From Hepsetus odoe (Eukaryota > Chordata > Actinopteri > Characiformes > Hepsetidae), in NCBI GenBank assembly GCA_017165825.1, contig CM029372.1:3459999-3523998 (forward strand): DNA of 64,000 nt. Reading direction: 5' to 3'. The notes under the pieces are model-generated. The model ran no database searches and was not told where the DNA came from. It saw nothing but the letters and a program-made list of their open reading frames with translations. Of the stretch, positions 23,901-33,400 are shown piece by piece. The number at the start of each line of letters is the position of its first letter. The first letter of the stretch is position 1. The position numbers and the translations under genes are program-made.

Positions 23901-25910
23901 CATTACTCAGGAAGGTCGGTATGAAACTTTTTTTTCACACCATTAGACTGCATTTATACTGCTGGCAGAGCATTTCACACTACAGCCAAAAACTACTAGC
24001 ATGACAACTTTTATTTATTTATTGATTGTGTGTGTGTGTGTGGGTGGATTCCTAAAAGTTCATGAAGCCTTATTTTGGACCAGACTCTGTGGTGTGTGTT
24101 TTTAAGCATGGTGCAAGCTAATTGTTTTGAAATAATTACACAATTTTCTCCTACACTTTTGCTTTCATTTAAAGTCATGGCATGTGGAAGACCTCAGGGC
24201 ACCTCGGTGTATAAGGTAGCAGAGTATGCTCGGCGGTTTGGAGTTCCAGTGATCGCAGATGGAGGCATTCAAACTGTGGGCCACATTGTTAAGGCTCTGT
24301 CATTGGGAGCATCCACAGGTGTGCATTACGTTATTTAAGACAATGTTAACTCTTATGAGGTTAAGGGTTTTTTGGATGTTTTTTTTGAGCACTGAAAGGT
24401 GTGTACAGGTTGTTGCCTTTTGTTTTGCTTCTGTGCCACCGTGTCTTAAAACTGATGTGAAAGGGTCAGATATTTGGGAAACTCCTTTGAGAGCACCTCT
24501 AAGTGTCATTTATTTATTTACTTACTTACTTACTTACCTACCCCTCTGTAGTTATGATGGGATCATTACTGGCGGCAACCACAGAGGCGCCTGGTGAGTA
24601 CTTCTTCTCGGATGGTGTGAGGCTAAAGAAGTACAGAGGTATGGGCTCTCTTGATGCCATGGAGAAGAGCACCAGCAGCCAGAAACGCTACTTCAGGTGT
24701 GTGTCAGAAAAGATGTGAAAGATAACGGACAGAATGAGGAACATGTTTAGCCACAGACTTAACAATGGAATTGTGTTTTTGGTGTTTCTGTTGACACTTG
24801 GCCCTGATTGCTGCCTCTGCTCTGATTGATATTTGGGCAGTGAGGGGGACAAAGTCAAGGTGGCTCAGGGAGTATCGGGCTCTGTACAGGACAAAGGCTC
24901 TATCCACAAATTTGTGCCCTATCTCATTGCTGGGATCCAGCATGGCTGCCAAGACATCGGGGCAAAGAGTCTGTCCGTTCTTCGGTGAGTCTGACTAGCG
25001 GTGTGTGTTTGTGAAAGGTTTTTTAACCCATGTCATTTGTGAATTGAAAAACAAAAGAACAAGTTATTTAGACAAGTTTCTTTCTTGTATAGCAAAGGGT
25101 TGATGCAGTCAGGCCAGAAACTGACCTTGTGAATACACATTTTAGTAGAATGTTACTGTGTTCTGAAACACAATTCATAAAGCAAAAGCATGTTGTATTC
25201 TACTGGTTCTGGGAGCCCTATAGAAACAGACAGAAGTATAATGCCAAGAAAGCTTTCTCCTTGTCAACGGTCTGGGCAGACCAACGTTTTTTAAACACTT
25301 ATTCTATCGTCTCTTAATTAATTAATGTATGTTTTCTTATATAAAATTGTCTTTCAACAAGTTTAGTTAGTATTAACAGGATATTTCATTTACTGACCCT
25401 CCGGTTTATCCAGGATCACCTGATTGAATACCATGTAAATGATTTCACATTTCTGTGTCAAACACAATGCCTCGTCAAGACATTGTGTTTTATGTTCCAG
25501 CACACTTCGGTTGTGTGTCTTATTCACTGTGTTTTCTTTTTAGCTCTATGATGTACTCTGGAGAGTTAAAGTTTGAGAAGAGGACTATGTCTGCACAAGT
25601 TGAAGGAGGAGTACATGGTCTTCACTCGTGAGTAAAGTGACACCTGTCCACCATTAGAATAAGCAAAGCACCAATCATAACACTCAGATTAGCCTAACAG
25701 ACCATTCCTTACTCCCTAGACTTTATCTTGAAGTTCCCTTATGAGCCATGAACTGGCAAAGCAAATGTTAATTTTAACATTTCCTTTAATTTCCTTTCCA
25801 GTTTTAAAAAGTGCAGTTTCATTAAGATTATTTTAGTTCTGCTTAGCTAGTCATTTGAAGCATCTTTGCATTATTTTTGTTTTCGCAGTTACGAAAAACG
25901 CCTTTACTGA
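12757..25910 (+). CDS. impdh1: Inosine-5'-monophosphate dehydrogenase 1, 14 coding exons
   Basis: Catalyses NAD-dependent oxidation of IMP to XMP, the rate-limiting step of guanine nucleotide synthesis, as a cytosolic tetramer/octamer that can form filaments. Coding exons: 12757-12854, 18644-18692, 20222-20323, 20411-20485, 21349-21555, 21848-21935, 22205-22404, 23648-23738, 23819-23914, 24175-24318, 24552-24696, 24841-24984, 25544-25627, 25889-25910. They total 1545 nt, i.e. 514 residues plus stop, exactly the length of the human canonical enzyme, and all phases agree. Visible features: N-terminus MADYLISGGTGY; CBS (Bateman) region about residues 110-235; DSSQGNS at 274; catalytic-loop GMGCGSICIT with Cys331; flap residues Arg429-Tyr430; C-terminus YEKRLY. 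Residues that separate the paralogues (ARHGFSGIPITETG-type segment, QGTSVYKVAEYARR) favour IMPDH1 over IMPDH2. One IMPDH2-like patch is AMTKREE at 178-184. Whether this is fish paralogue a or b is undetermined. Confidence 0.96.
12934..13011 (+). CDS. impdh1: Candidate extra impdh1 exon 1b, a diverged duplicate of exon 1
   Basis: After an acceptor GTTTTCAG with a second CAG right behind it (NAGNAG), a 78-nt (or 75-nt, from 12937) frame ends TAC AA|GTGAGT. Read in the phase set by exon 1 it gives RSDQPSVQDGLTAEELCSKG followed by DGLTYN. Aligned with exon 1 residues 13-33 it has 12 of 21 identities, including the invariant GDGLTYN end. Five of the six G-D-G-L-T-Y codons differ only synonymously, the pattern of purifying selection. 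Both ends are phase 2, so it can be inserted as a 26-residue cassette, or replace exon 1 after exon A. The intron separating it from exon 1 is only 79 nt. I know of no description of this exon. Transcription is not shown by the sequence. Confidence 0.7.
13012..14404. other. impdh1 intron, no exon seen
   Basis: Unique AT-rich intron sequence with a poly-T/poly-G tract at about 14099-14138. Confidence 0.5.
14405..14580 (-). mobile_element. tRNA-derived SINE, family 2, degraded
   Basis: Has the fish repeat signature GGCATTTAGTAGACGCTCTTAT and CTAATTACAGGGA, then GGGTCTTGCTCAGGGACCC. The tRNA head at its right end is decayed. Confidence 0.6.
14581..14800 (+). mobile_element. Tc1/mariner-like remnant, 5' end
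   Basis: Begins GATCAGCCATAACATTAAAA, the terminal sequence of a widespread fish Tc1-like element, and goes on with a diverged transposase N-terminal region (GACAAGTCAAATTGTGATTG, CAGAGCATCTCCAA). The rest of the element is missing. Confidence 0.6.
15255..15720 (-). mobile_element. Tc1/mariner-like transposase relic
   Basis: Minus-strand translation gives KVNTVVYQEILAHFI and ADFFFQHDLPCTYSAKITPK, the region around the second catalytic Asp of Tc1-type DDE transposases (FQQDxAPxHTAK type). Frames are short and no terminal repeats were found. Confidence 0.6.
16175..16250. repeat. Compound microsatellite (CT)n(AT)n
   Basis: An uninterrupted CT run passes into an AT run in an impdh1 intron. Confidence 0.9.
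16251..18643. other. impdh1 intron, no exon seen
   Basis: AT-rich intron containing a (CA)n microsatellite at 17935-17977 and a T run near 17721-17738. Nothing else recognised. Confidence 0.5.
18644..18692 (+). CDS. impdh1: impdh1 coding exon 2 (residues 33-49)
   Basis: Acceptor CTCTTACAG; the first T completes Asn33. Encodes DFLILPGFIDFTSDEV, the strongly conserved start of the catalytic barrel. Donor GTGAGC, phase 0. Confidence 0.95.
18693..20221. other. impdh1 intron, no exon seen
   Basis: Homopolymer T and C runs near 19190-19215 and 19378-19400; no repeats of known type or exon-like frame recognised. Confidence 0.5.
20222..20323 (+). CDS. impdh1: impdh1 coding exon 3 (residues 50-83)
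   Basis: Acceptor ATCAACAG, donor GTAGGT, phase 0-0. Encodes [20 protein letters not shown] then MDTVTE. Residues after VTE are SSM, where the human paralogues have ADM or AGM. Confidence 0.95.
20411..20485 (+). CDS. impdh1: impdh1 coding exon 4 (residues 84-108)
   Basis: Acceptor TTTTCTAG, donor GTATGG, phase 0-0. Encodes LMGGIGIIHHNCTPEFQANE and VRKVK, the barrel segment before the CBS insertion. The upstream intron is only 87 nt. Confidence 0.95.
21008..21222 (-). mobile_element. tRNA-derived SINE, family 2
   Basis: On the minus strand the tRNA-like head (GGTCCAGTCTGGTAGGG, B box GGTTCGAATCCC) is followed by GGGTCCCTGAGCAAGACCC and the GCTCTGGATAAGAGTGTCTG end. Inserted in an impdh1 intron. 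Confidence 0.8.
21349..21555 (+). CDS. impdh1: impdh1 coding exon 5 (residues 109-177, first CBS domain)
   Basis: Acceptor GGGTGTAG, donor GTGTGT, phase 0-0. Encodes RFEQGFITDPVVMSPQHTVG and later SGIPITETGKMGSKLVGIV, the first CBS repeat of the Bateman module that binds regulatory ATP/GTP. The HTVGD and SGIPITETG wording is IMPDH1-like rather than IMPDH2-like. Confidence 0.95.
21848..21935 (+). CDS. impdh1: impdh1 coding exon 6 (residues 178-206)
   Basis: Acceptor GTTTTATAG; ends in phase 1 at an unusual donor (AAAG|GTCAGA). Encodes AMTKREELVVAPAGVTLKEA and NDILQRSKK, joining the two CBS repeats. The AMTKREE start resembles IMPDH2 (IMTKRED) more than human IMPDH1 (VMTPRIE). Confidence 0.93.
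22205..22404 (+). CDS. impdh1: impdh1 coding exon 7 (residues 207-273, second CBS domain)
   Basis: Acceptor TGCTCTCAG, donor GTGAGT, phase 1-0. Encodes GKLPIVNDNDELVAIIARTD, then LKKNRDYPLASKD and the return into the barrel. The ARTD aspartate corresponds to human Asp226, whose substitution causes the RP10 form of retinitis pigmentosa; here it is the normal Asp. Confidence 0.95.
22405..23647. other. impdh1 intron, no exon seen
   Basis: Unique AT-rich intron ending in a long T run that serves as the polypyrimidine tract of exon 8. Confidence 0.5.
23648..23738 (+). CDS. impdh1: impdh1 coding exon 8 (residues 274-303)
   Basis: Acceptor after a long T run (TGTTAAG), donor GTGGGT, ends phase 1. 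Begins with the conserved DSSQGNS (Asp274), which lies in the NAD/IMP pocket of the family, followed by VYQINMIHYIKQKYTELQVV. Confidence 0.95.
23819..23914 (+). CDS. impdh1: impdh1 coding exon 9 (catalytic cysteine loop, residues 304-335)
   Basis: Acceptor GAACGCAG, donor GTCGGT; the preceding intron is only 80 nt. Encodes VVTAAQAKNLIDAG and RVGMGCGSICITQE. Cys331, the residue that forms the covalent E-XMP intermediate in the family, is present. Confidence 0.95.
24175..24318 (+). CDS. impdh1: impdh1 coding exon 10 (residues 336-383)
   Basis: Acceptor CATTTAAAG, donor GTGTGC, phase 1-1. Encodes VMACGRPQGTSVYKVAEYAR and the IMP phosphate/ribose-binding VIADGGIQ (Asp364 region). Confidence 0.95.
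24552..24696 (+). CDS. impdh1: impdh1 coding exon 11 (mobile flap, residues 384-431)
   Basis: Acceptor CCTCTGTAG, donor GTGTGT, ends phase 2. Encodes VMMGSLLAATTEAPGEYFFS and KKYRGMGSLDAMEKS, ending with Arg429-Tyr430 of the flap that activates water for XMP hydrolysis. Confidence 0.95.
24841..24984 (+). CDS. impdh1: impdh1 coding exon 12 (residues 432-479)
   Basis: Acceptor TTTGGGCAG, donor GTGAGT, phase 2-2. Encodes EGDKVKVAQGVSGSVQDKGS and YLIAGIQHGCQDIGAKSLSV, the last barrel strands. Confidence 0.95.
24985..25543. other. impdh1 intron, no exon seen
   Basis: Unique intronic sequence without recognisable elements. Confidence 0.5.
25544..25627 (+). CDS. impdh1: impdh1 coding exon 13 (residues 480-507)
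   Basis: Acceptor TTTCTTTTTAG, donor GTGAGT, phase 2-2. Encodes SMMYSGELKFEKRTMSAQVE and GGVHGLH. The next intron (25628-25888) is 261 nt. In mammals a 17-nt retinal exon 13b lies at this position. Confidence 0.95.
25889..25910 (+). CDS. impdh1: impdh1 terminal coding exon 14
   Basis: Acceptor GTTTTCGCAG. The first T completes Ser508, then YEKRLY and TGA (25908-25910). The C-terminus is identical to human IMPDH1 (IMPDH2 ends in F). Confidence 0.95.
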
Positions 25911-26029
25911 AAGAGATTTGCAAGTATGGACAAGTGAAGACTGGGTTTTTGAACCTGGCAGTGACCAAACACTTCTGACCCAACTGACAGCCCCAAATGG
26001 ACACCCTGTTTGCCAGCCCAACTGTCCCC

Positions 26030-26063
<34 letters not shown>

Positions 26064-26676
26064 GAGATTGGGGGGGTAAAATTACCACAACTGGTCCAAA
26101 TTAATTAAAAAGAAAAAAACCTGACTTTTGCACTCATGGAGTATCAGGGTTTACCAAAAAGGCCTGACACGGCATGTCCTCAAACTGTTTGTCTGACACG
26201 TCTGTGTGCATAGCGGAGGTATTGGGAGAGTAGAGGTAAACGAGTGTAGGCTCTCCTGCCTCGGCTGTAATACATTATGCTGTCTCCTTTTTACGCTGCT
26301 GCGGACCCAAACTCTAACAGCAGGTCAAAGACTAAAGCTTCATCGCTAACACTTAACCATACTCTCTGTGCAAAGATCTCTTAAAAACCCCAGTGTGCTA
26401 GATTAGTTTTTCCTTTTTTTTTTTTCCTTTTTCTTTTTTTAAAGAATTAACAATTGAGAGGTATGCTACTTTTAGATTTTATTTCTTGTAACAGTTGAGT
26501 GCCCATATTAGTAGTGTGACACATTTATTTCTGTCATGTGAAGAAACTGCTGTACTTTTTCCTCTACCAGCCAGTGTTCCCAACCAGGAACTGTAAATGA
26601 TTGATGTCATTTAGTGTGGATATCTCAAATATCACTTAATGTTAAACTTTTGCTGTTCCTTAGCATTTTGCTTGAC

Positions 26677-26682
26677 AATAAA
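26677..26682 (+). promoter_or_regulatory. impdh1: Candidate proximal polyadenylation signal of impdh1
   Basis: AATAAA about 770 nt after the impdh1 stop, in AT-rich 3' sequence. No cleavage evidence. Confidence 0.4.
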
Positions 26683-26844
26683 TTGGACCAAAAGGTGGAG
26701 CTGGCATGGAGCAGTGAGGTCATTAACTAAGTTTTAGTCAGTCTTGACTAGAATATGAAAGTCTGAAATTATGGATCAATTTTGTACAGAATGCAAGTGC
26801 AACTCTGGGTGCTAAGCTTGCATGAAGGGTTTTGATATGCATGC

Positions 26845-26879
<35 letters not shown>

Positions 26880-27519
26880 TTTTTAAAGCCATGTTGTGGC
26901 TGTATTTATACTTTTTACAATTTACATACTGCCAAATGTGCTTTTGCATTGTTTCTGTTTATCTGACCCTTTACTTAGCCAAATTAAAATCTTTTCAGCA
27001 CTGTTGGTCAGTCAGGACCCCAGACAGTTTCTTTATGTTCTCACTGTGTCTGATCATTACCCACAGCTATGCCTGTTGGTAAAACCAGTGATATGCCTTG
27101 AAGCAGGGAATGTGACGAAGAATGCTCTGATGTGAAAGCTTGACCCAAAAAGCACTACTTGTTAGATCTGCTTGCTCTCTGTAAAGCTTCACATTTTTCA
27201 TCAGATTGAAATATGATGTTTGGCAAGTGTATTATGTGTAATCTACTATATGCTTCAGTTTATCTGGATTCTGGTCTCTGCAAACTACCATAGGAGATGT
27301 CTGGATCAAAGGATACTCTACTGTAAACCACCAGCTGACAGACGCAGCCATGCTTTGAGTCTAATTTACGCTGAAATGTACAAAGTCAAACTCTGCATTA
27401 TTCAGTTTACTGGATGTTGATTGTTAGTCTGTTCGGCCACTGTTAGAGCCCTTACACCTGAAGTCAGCCATGTTTACTGCAGTATACCCAACTGAGGTTG
27501 CTCATGCCATTGTTAAAGA

Positions 27520-27525
27520 AATAAA
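27520..27525 (+). promoter_or_regulatory. impdh1: Candidate distal polyadenylation signal of impdh1
   Basis: AATAAA followed within about 30 nt by a T/G-rich stretch (CTTTTCTGCCTTGTTTTTG), the usual arrangement of a cleavage site. It would give a 3' UTR of about 1.6 kb. Confidence 0.45.
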
Positions 27526-27613
27526 TCGAAACAATCAATGTACAAAATCTTTTCTGCCTTGTTTTTGAATGCAGATTTGGGGGGGTAGGAAAAAAAACAG
27601 AAGTCATTCAGAA

Positions 27614-27619
27614 TTTATT
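27614..27619 (-). promoter_or_regulatory. prrt4: Candidate polyadenylation signal of the PRRT4-like gene
   Basis: AATAAA on the minus strand about 755 nt past the PRRT4-like stop codon. If both this and the distal impdh1 signal are used, the two convergent transcripts end within about 100 bp of each other. Confidence 0.3.
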
Positions 27620-28373
27620 TCAAACTTTAAGAGATTAGATGAAAGATGGTTGGCAGTCACTCAAGTGCTTACTTGGCTTGATGCTACAGAAAAGCTTAAA
27701 AATGTGTTTTTACCAAAAGCTACCAGCAGAGGGTGCTCCAATGGCAGTATAGATACCTTCTGAAGGTATGGGCCTGAATATCTCTAAATCTGTAGTCCTC
27801 GAACCAGTCCTCGTTTGGTCACAGATAATTGCTTCGGAACGTCACAGAGAAGAAGCTGTACAAGTTCGAGATCTCTATGGTTACTGAAGTGTTAAATATA
27901 TTTACGTCCATAGTGCTATTACAATCCAAATGACATGTATTACAGTATTTTAGTCAGTAGTCTTTCACTCACAGTAGTATCCATATTGACAAAGTTTGTA
28001 CAAACCTGTACAAATACCACTTTTAAATCACTTGAGAAAATCCAGAAAAGCTCTACAAATTTTCATGACCAATAACAATCTTGAGAAATATTCTACAAAA
28101 CCTTTCAAAGCTTTTGGCAGCTGATGGCACTTAGTTATTCAATGTGGGACAGTCCCTCTAATGTAGTTTATCCACCTGTTTAGTCTTGCAAACATTTGGC
28201 ACATCTTACTGGACAGCATTTGCTTCTGGGCCACAATCTGGAGCAGGCAAGATCAGCTGTAGCACCTTAGCGACAGACACTCATCAAATCACTTGCTCAT
28301 ACTTTCAGTGTATTTCAGTCCATTGTAATTTTACAGTTCTGTGCTTGTTATGTGCTCTATATGAAGGCTTACT

Positions 28374-30412
28374 TTACAGGTCAATAGTCTCACTGCAGAC
28401 ACTTAGAGCATCAATCTGTCTGCACACGCTGATGAACTCCTCTTGCACAGACTGATCAAGCTCAAATTGCTGTTCTAAACTTTCCTGGGAGTTTGGAGTC
28501 CTATATTGTCTTTGCTGGTTGGCCCCGTGGGAGGCAGTTGTGGCAGTGTGTCCAGAGCTACCACTGATCGTAGAAGGGGGAAGGTTGTGTCCCTCTGGGC
28601 TAAAGCAAAGCACCAGAGAAGAGCCTGCCAGAGATGGCCTGTAGAGGGAACAAGAGCTGGAACTGCCTCTCCAGCACTCTGGAGAAGAAGAACAGCTGGA
28701 GGATGAGAGAGATGGTGATGGGGAGGGAGGAAAGCCCAGAGAAGGTGTATCCTGCTGGGCTTGAACAGGGATAGGCACCTGGGGCAGCATCTCTACACAT
28801 GAAGAGGTCCGGTACAGGCCTGGATCAGATGGATTGGAGTCTCTGAGGGTTTGCCCACTACTAGAACCTGTATCCCTGCCCTCCAGGGAGCGGTCGCTGG
28901 AAGTGAAAGGTCTCATTGGGCTGAAGAGACTCATTGGGAAAAGTGCTTCACTGAACAAGGCTTCGTCTATGCTGCGGCGCAGGTTGATGGGTGATGGAGG
29001 TCGCAGGTCTGCTGTGGAGTCACTGGTGCAGGAGGAGCCCACAGATGGAGCGCCGGTATTTGGCAGGGTTTCGGGCAGGTCTAGGTCCAAATCTCGATAT
29101 GCAAGAGCTCGGTTACTGTGATATAAGAGGTCCAGTCCATTTAGACTGCCCATACGGTCATCCACGAGTGTGTAGAGGGGGAGGCATTCTGTCTCGCCAT
29201 GTCCTATTGGATCACAGATCGCCAACTTCTCCTGCTGTGTCAGGGTCCACTGGTAGCTCCCAGGAATAATTGGTGACTTGGCAGCTAAGAGTTCCATCCA
29301 ACAGCTGCCAGGTTGTGGGAGGTGCTCAGAGCAGTATACAGGCTGGGATACCACTAAGACCAGTGTCAGGCAAACGACCACCTCACACACTCGACAACTG
29401 AGCTGGAAGGCCCACCATGGCCAAGGCCGAAATACTTCGGCCCCTCCTGCAACACCAAGTGCATGTAGCATGGCATAGAGCTGGAGACCAGCACAGGCCA
29501 GAGAAAAGACTGCAGACAGGAAAACTGCAACTGCAGCTCGGTCCCAGTCCTGGCTTTCTGCAAACGGGCAGCGGTTGTAGCGTTCGGCCGGTGTCGGTGA
29601 GGTGTTGTTCAGATGGTAAATGTGCTTGGAATCAGCACGTACATAGCAGTAGAACACAAAGTAGGCAACAGATAAGAAAGTTGCTAGAGCCACAAAGGCG
29701 CCTCTGGATATCAGAGAGAGGAAGAGGCAGAGTGGCGCACCCCGCTGGTCTACACGCAGTAGTGTTATTGGACCGAAGGCAGCTGCGAAGTGAAGCAGGA
29801 CCAGACAGGCTAGGAAGCAAGGCCTCTGGAAGGCGGAGTAGGAGAGCTGCATGCGGGAGCGCATGGAAAGAAGGAGGAAAACCAGCCCGAAGGCTGCAGT
29901 CATACAAGGAAAAGGGGCCTCATATAACAGTAGAGATGTCTCAGTAGAAGACATGCGGTCCTGGTGTCCGTATGCATCATAGAGCAAGGCAAAAGCTCTG
30001 GTACTGCCAGCAGCCAGCAGGAAGAGGCTGACCAGAGCAAAGTAGCCACAGCCTGATGGGCAGCAAAGGGGCAGACAGAGAAGGTTTAGGGCGGAGGCCA
30101 GAGAGATCAGGCAGAACACAGTGCCCAGGCCATAAATGTGTGCCTCCCACGCCAAACCCCAGGCTGCCATGGCACTGTTCCAATCAGAATATAGTGGTAC
30201 AAACATGGGCAGGGATGAGAACAGGATAGGACTCTGCGACTGGTTGATGAAGCTGGTGGTTATGCTGTCATTAATGCTGTTATCACTGGGAAAGGTAGGG
30301 GACCAAGATTCACTGGAGTTGCAGACTCTGGAACGTTCTGCATTGCAGTCTGGGAGAGCAGACTCTTGGGTCATATCTGGCAACCAATCTTCAGACACTG
30401 TGGCTGGCATCC
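28374..30412 (-). CDS. prrt4: PRRT4-like terminal coding exon: membrane domain and tail
   Basis: The first two nt complete a Gly codon, then 678 codons and a stop. The juxtamembrane part has several N-glycosylation sequons (NSS, NDS, NQS). It then carries WGLAWEAHIYGLG and hydrophobic runs such as FALVSLFLLAAG, CFLACLVLLHFAAAFG and VCEVVVCLTLVLVVS, i.e. about seven membrane segments. A tail of roughly 300 residues, rich in Ser and Pro, contains RRSIDEALFSEALFPMSLF and many SSS runs, and ends SETIDL. The whole membrane domain is in one exon. Conservation of the end motifs with mammalian PRRT3/4 argues it is functional. Confidence 0.9.
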
Positions 30413-33400
30413 CTGCAACAAAAAAAGAAATTAGGGTTAATTTTGCCACCAAGTTATTAAATATCTTTGTTTTGTTGTGGCTGTAGAAAGGCTGGCTCTC
30501 TAACTGGGTTTATAATCAAAGGACTATATAAGCTGTGTACACAATGCAATCTGTTGATAGAAAAGCTATGAGAACTACCCAACCCAACCCAACCTAATGT
30601 GCCAAAATTCAGGTGTACCTTGTGAATCTCGTGGCATGTACGACAGCTAAAATGTATATTATTAATGTTAATAATCATTATCAATGTTAGTAACCAACTG
30701 GTGTTGAGTCAATGAGAAAACAAGATAAGGTTTGATGAAAATTCGAGTTGAGACACAAGCTGGCAGAGGCTCAAGCGTGAGAGTCTGTGTTGCTGTCTAA
30801 TGTGTTAATCCTGTATCAAAGGCAAAAGCTCTCACAGGGCTGCTTTGCGCTAGAACAAGAGGCTACAGAGTGAGCAAAGAGTGAGGTTGTGGGTGGATAC
30901 CACAAGCACTTAGAGCAAAAGAGACAACATCTGCTCTTTCCATATAAAATGTATTTGCGATCGTATCGTTCGTGAGACAGATTGGTGTGGGGAGAGCTGG
31001 TAGTTTTGGATTTGGTGGCTTGGCTCAATTGCTTAGGGGTACTACATACATTATGGCTCAGAAATGCTTTCAGCTGAATGTGACACTATGCTCAAAATAT
31101 TCCAGTCTGGAGCACTGAGTGAGCTCTCTTTCCATGCATGCTATCTTCCAATGCCCCATGCCAGTACAGAAGACCCACTCCAGCACACTTAGCATCCTAG
31201 TCTTGTGAAAAAACATCTGTGTTGTATGTCAGTGCACCTTGCTTCATCACTGCTTAATATTCTTTCCTTCAAAGACCTGTGCTGGGCTTTGCATTGCTAT
31301 TGATTCACCAGTTAATCTCCTTTACAGTCTAAATCGCATTTGTACTTAAAATTTGTACTTTGATGTTAAATGTAAAGCATTTCTTGTAAAAGCTTCCTCC
31401 TAGAAATTATGCCGTTATAAAATGTGCATAAATTTGCTACCTGAACATTGTTTTACAAAGATTTTGAGATATAGTTTTGACATGAAATATTATCGCAATG
31501 GAGATATACAATGGATATTGCATGGAAATAAAATAACAAATGCATTTTTTTTGGTGATTCAGCACAGTCAGTTTTTCTTATAATAGTAATAGTCTTCTTT
31601 TTCTTTCAGCTGCTCCCATTCTTCTCCCAGTCGCCACAGTGGATCAACCGTCTCCATTTCTTCTGTTCCTCTGCATCTTCCTGCTTCAAATCAACCACCT
31701 GCATGTCCTATCTCATCCCATCCATTAACCTCCTTTTTGTTCTTCCTCTTCTCCTCTTTTCCTCTTTCCTGGCAGCTCTATCTCTATCTGTCCTCAAAAC
31801 CTTCCCTTTTACTCTAGCTGGTACCCATCTTTCACAAATCATTCTCCACCCATTCCATCCTGCCTGCACTCTCTTCTTCACCTCTCTTCCACACTCGCTG
31901 TTGCACTGAACTGTTGATCCCAAGTATTTAAACTCCTCCACCTTTGTCACCTCTACTCCCTGCATCCTAACCACTCCACTTTCCTCCCTTTCATTCACAC
32001 TCATGTATTCTGTCTTTGACCTACTCACTTTCATTCCTCTCTCCTCTCTAGATCATATCTCCATCTCTCCAGGTTCTCCTCACGCTGCTCCCTACTCTCA
32101 CTGCAGATCACATTATCATCAGCAAACATCCATGGAAACTCCTGTCTAACCTTGTGCGTCAACCTGTCCATTGCTATTGCAAACAAGAATGGGCTCAGTG
32201 CTGATCCTTGATGTAATCCAACCTTAACCTTAAATGCATCCATCACTCCCACTGCAGATCTCACCACTGTTACACTGCTGTCATACATTCCTGAACTACT
32301 CTCACATACTTCTCTGTAACACCTGTCTTCCTCATACAAAACCACAACTCCTCTCTAGGCACCCTAGTAATACTAATAATAAGTGAACTGTGACTTAATG
32401 TTAATTTTTTGAATGAGGGGAGGGGGTTAATAAAATGGCTGTATATTGTAATCATAATGATCTCTGCTTAGTATAAAAAAAAATTATAAATTAATTTGAG
32501 AATTTCTTAATAATGAACCATGTAATTCAAACCACTCTGCATAATTTTTCTTATATGTACACCATTAAAACAGGTCAAAATTGTGAAAACAAATTATCTT
32601 TTAATCTGTTAGCATTAATATGGACAGACAGGATGAACAAAGGAGGGAATTTTGCACTAACATTAACACACCACAGCTGTTCCTGCAAGTAATGAATTCT
32701 TCATTAATCATGTATGGACCTATTGTGTGTTGGTAATGCCGTGTCTCATTTGAAGCTGGCTTTAATGCTTATTTATTTTATTTTTTTTAAACACACATCC
32801 ATTAGTGAACCACTTCCTGCTACACCCAGGGCCAAAGGCATTGCTTTGTTTATGACGTTCGTCTCTTCTTAAAAAAGGAGTGCTCTACACAGTCCCTCCC
32901 AGAGGTGGGTTTGTTATTTTTGCACTGGCTTTAGCCTCCCTTGCTGATGACCACCACTTTCCCCCAAAAATAACCAGCATGCCTAGTCAGTGGTGAAAAG
33001 TGGCATCCATTATAATGCAGTGTGGGTTGCTTTGAAGAGAAACCCATGCGCCATGCTAAGAGAGCAAAGTAGGGATAATGACGTCTGGAACGTTCTTCAT
33101 GATTAATTGCAAATCTCTCTGCGTGTGTGTGTGTGTGTGGGGGGGGGGTGGTATGGGTGTGTGCCTCCAAAGTCCAAATTTGGCCAAACAGCTGCTTTTC
33201 TTTAATCAAGAACACCATAACACTACCTACTCTGATATGTGCATCCATTCTTTAAGTTAGAGCCCTCACATCAAGCTGGGCATTTGTGTGGTAAGTTAAA
33301 TATAGCTTAACCATCAATGCCTTTCATCTGCACGTCTCATCAACTGGTGCACTGTATGCCACAGTAAATGCAATCAAATGCCTCTGGAACTCCTTTTGGT

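Larger units (their letters stand above)
25911..28373. other. Facing 3' regions of impdh1 and the PRRT4-like gene
   Basis: Contains a (GA)n tract at 26030-26054, T-rich stretches (26407-26440, 26850-26884) and the candidate polyadenylation signals listed separately. No further gene seen. Confidence 0.5.

Noticed and set aside
25730..25742. Possible 13-nt microexon in the last impdh1 intron (CCCTAG|ACTT...GAA|GTTCCC)
   Set aside because: The donor GTTCCC is poor and the length is 3n+1, not the 3n+2 of the mammalian retinal exon.
31703..31909. Plus-strand Ser/Leu-rich open frame
   Set aside because: Antisense shadow of the LINE fragment.
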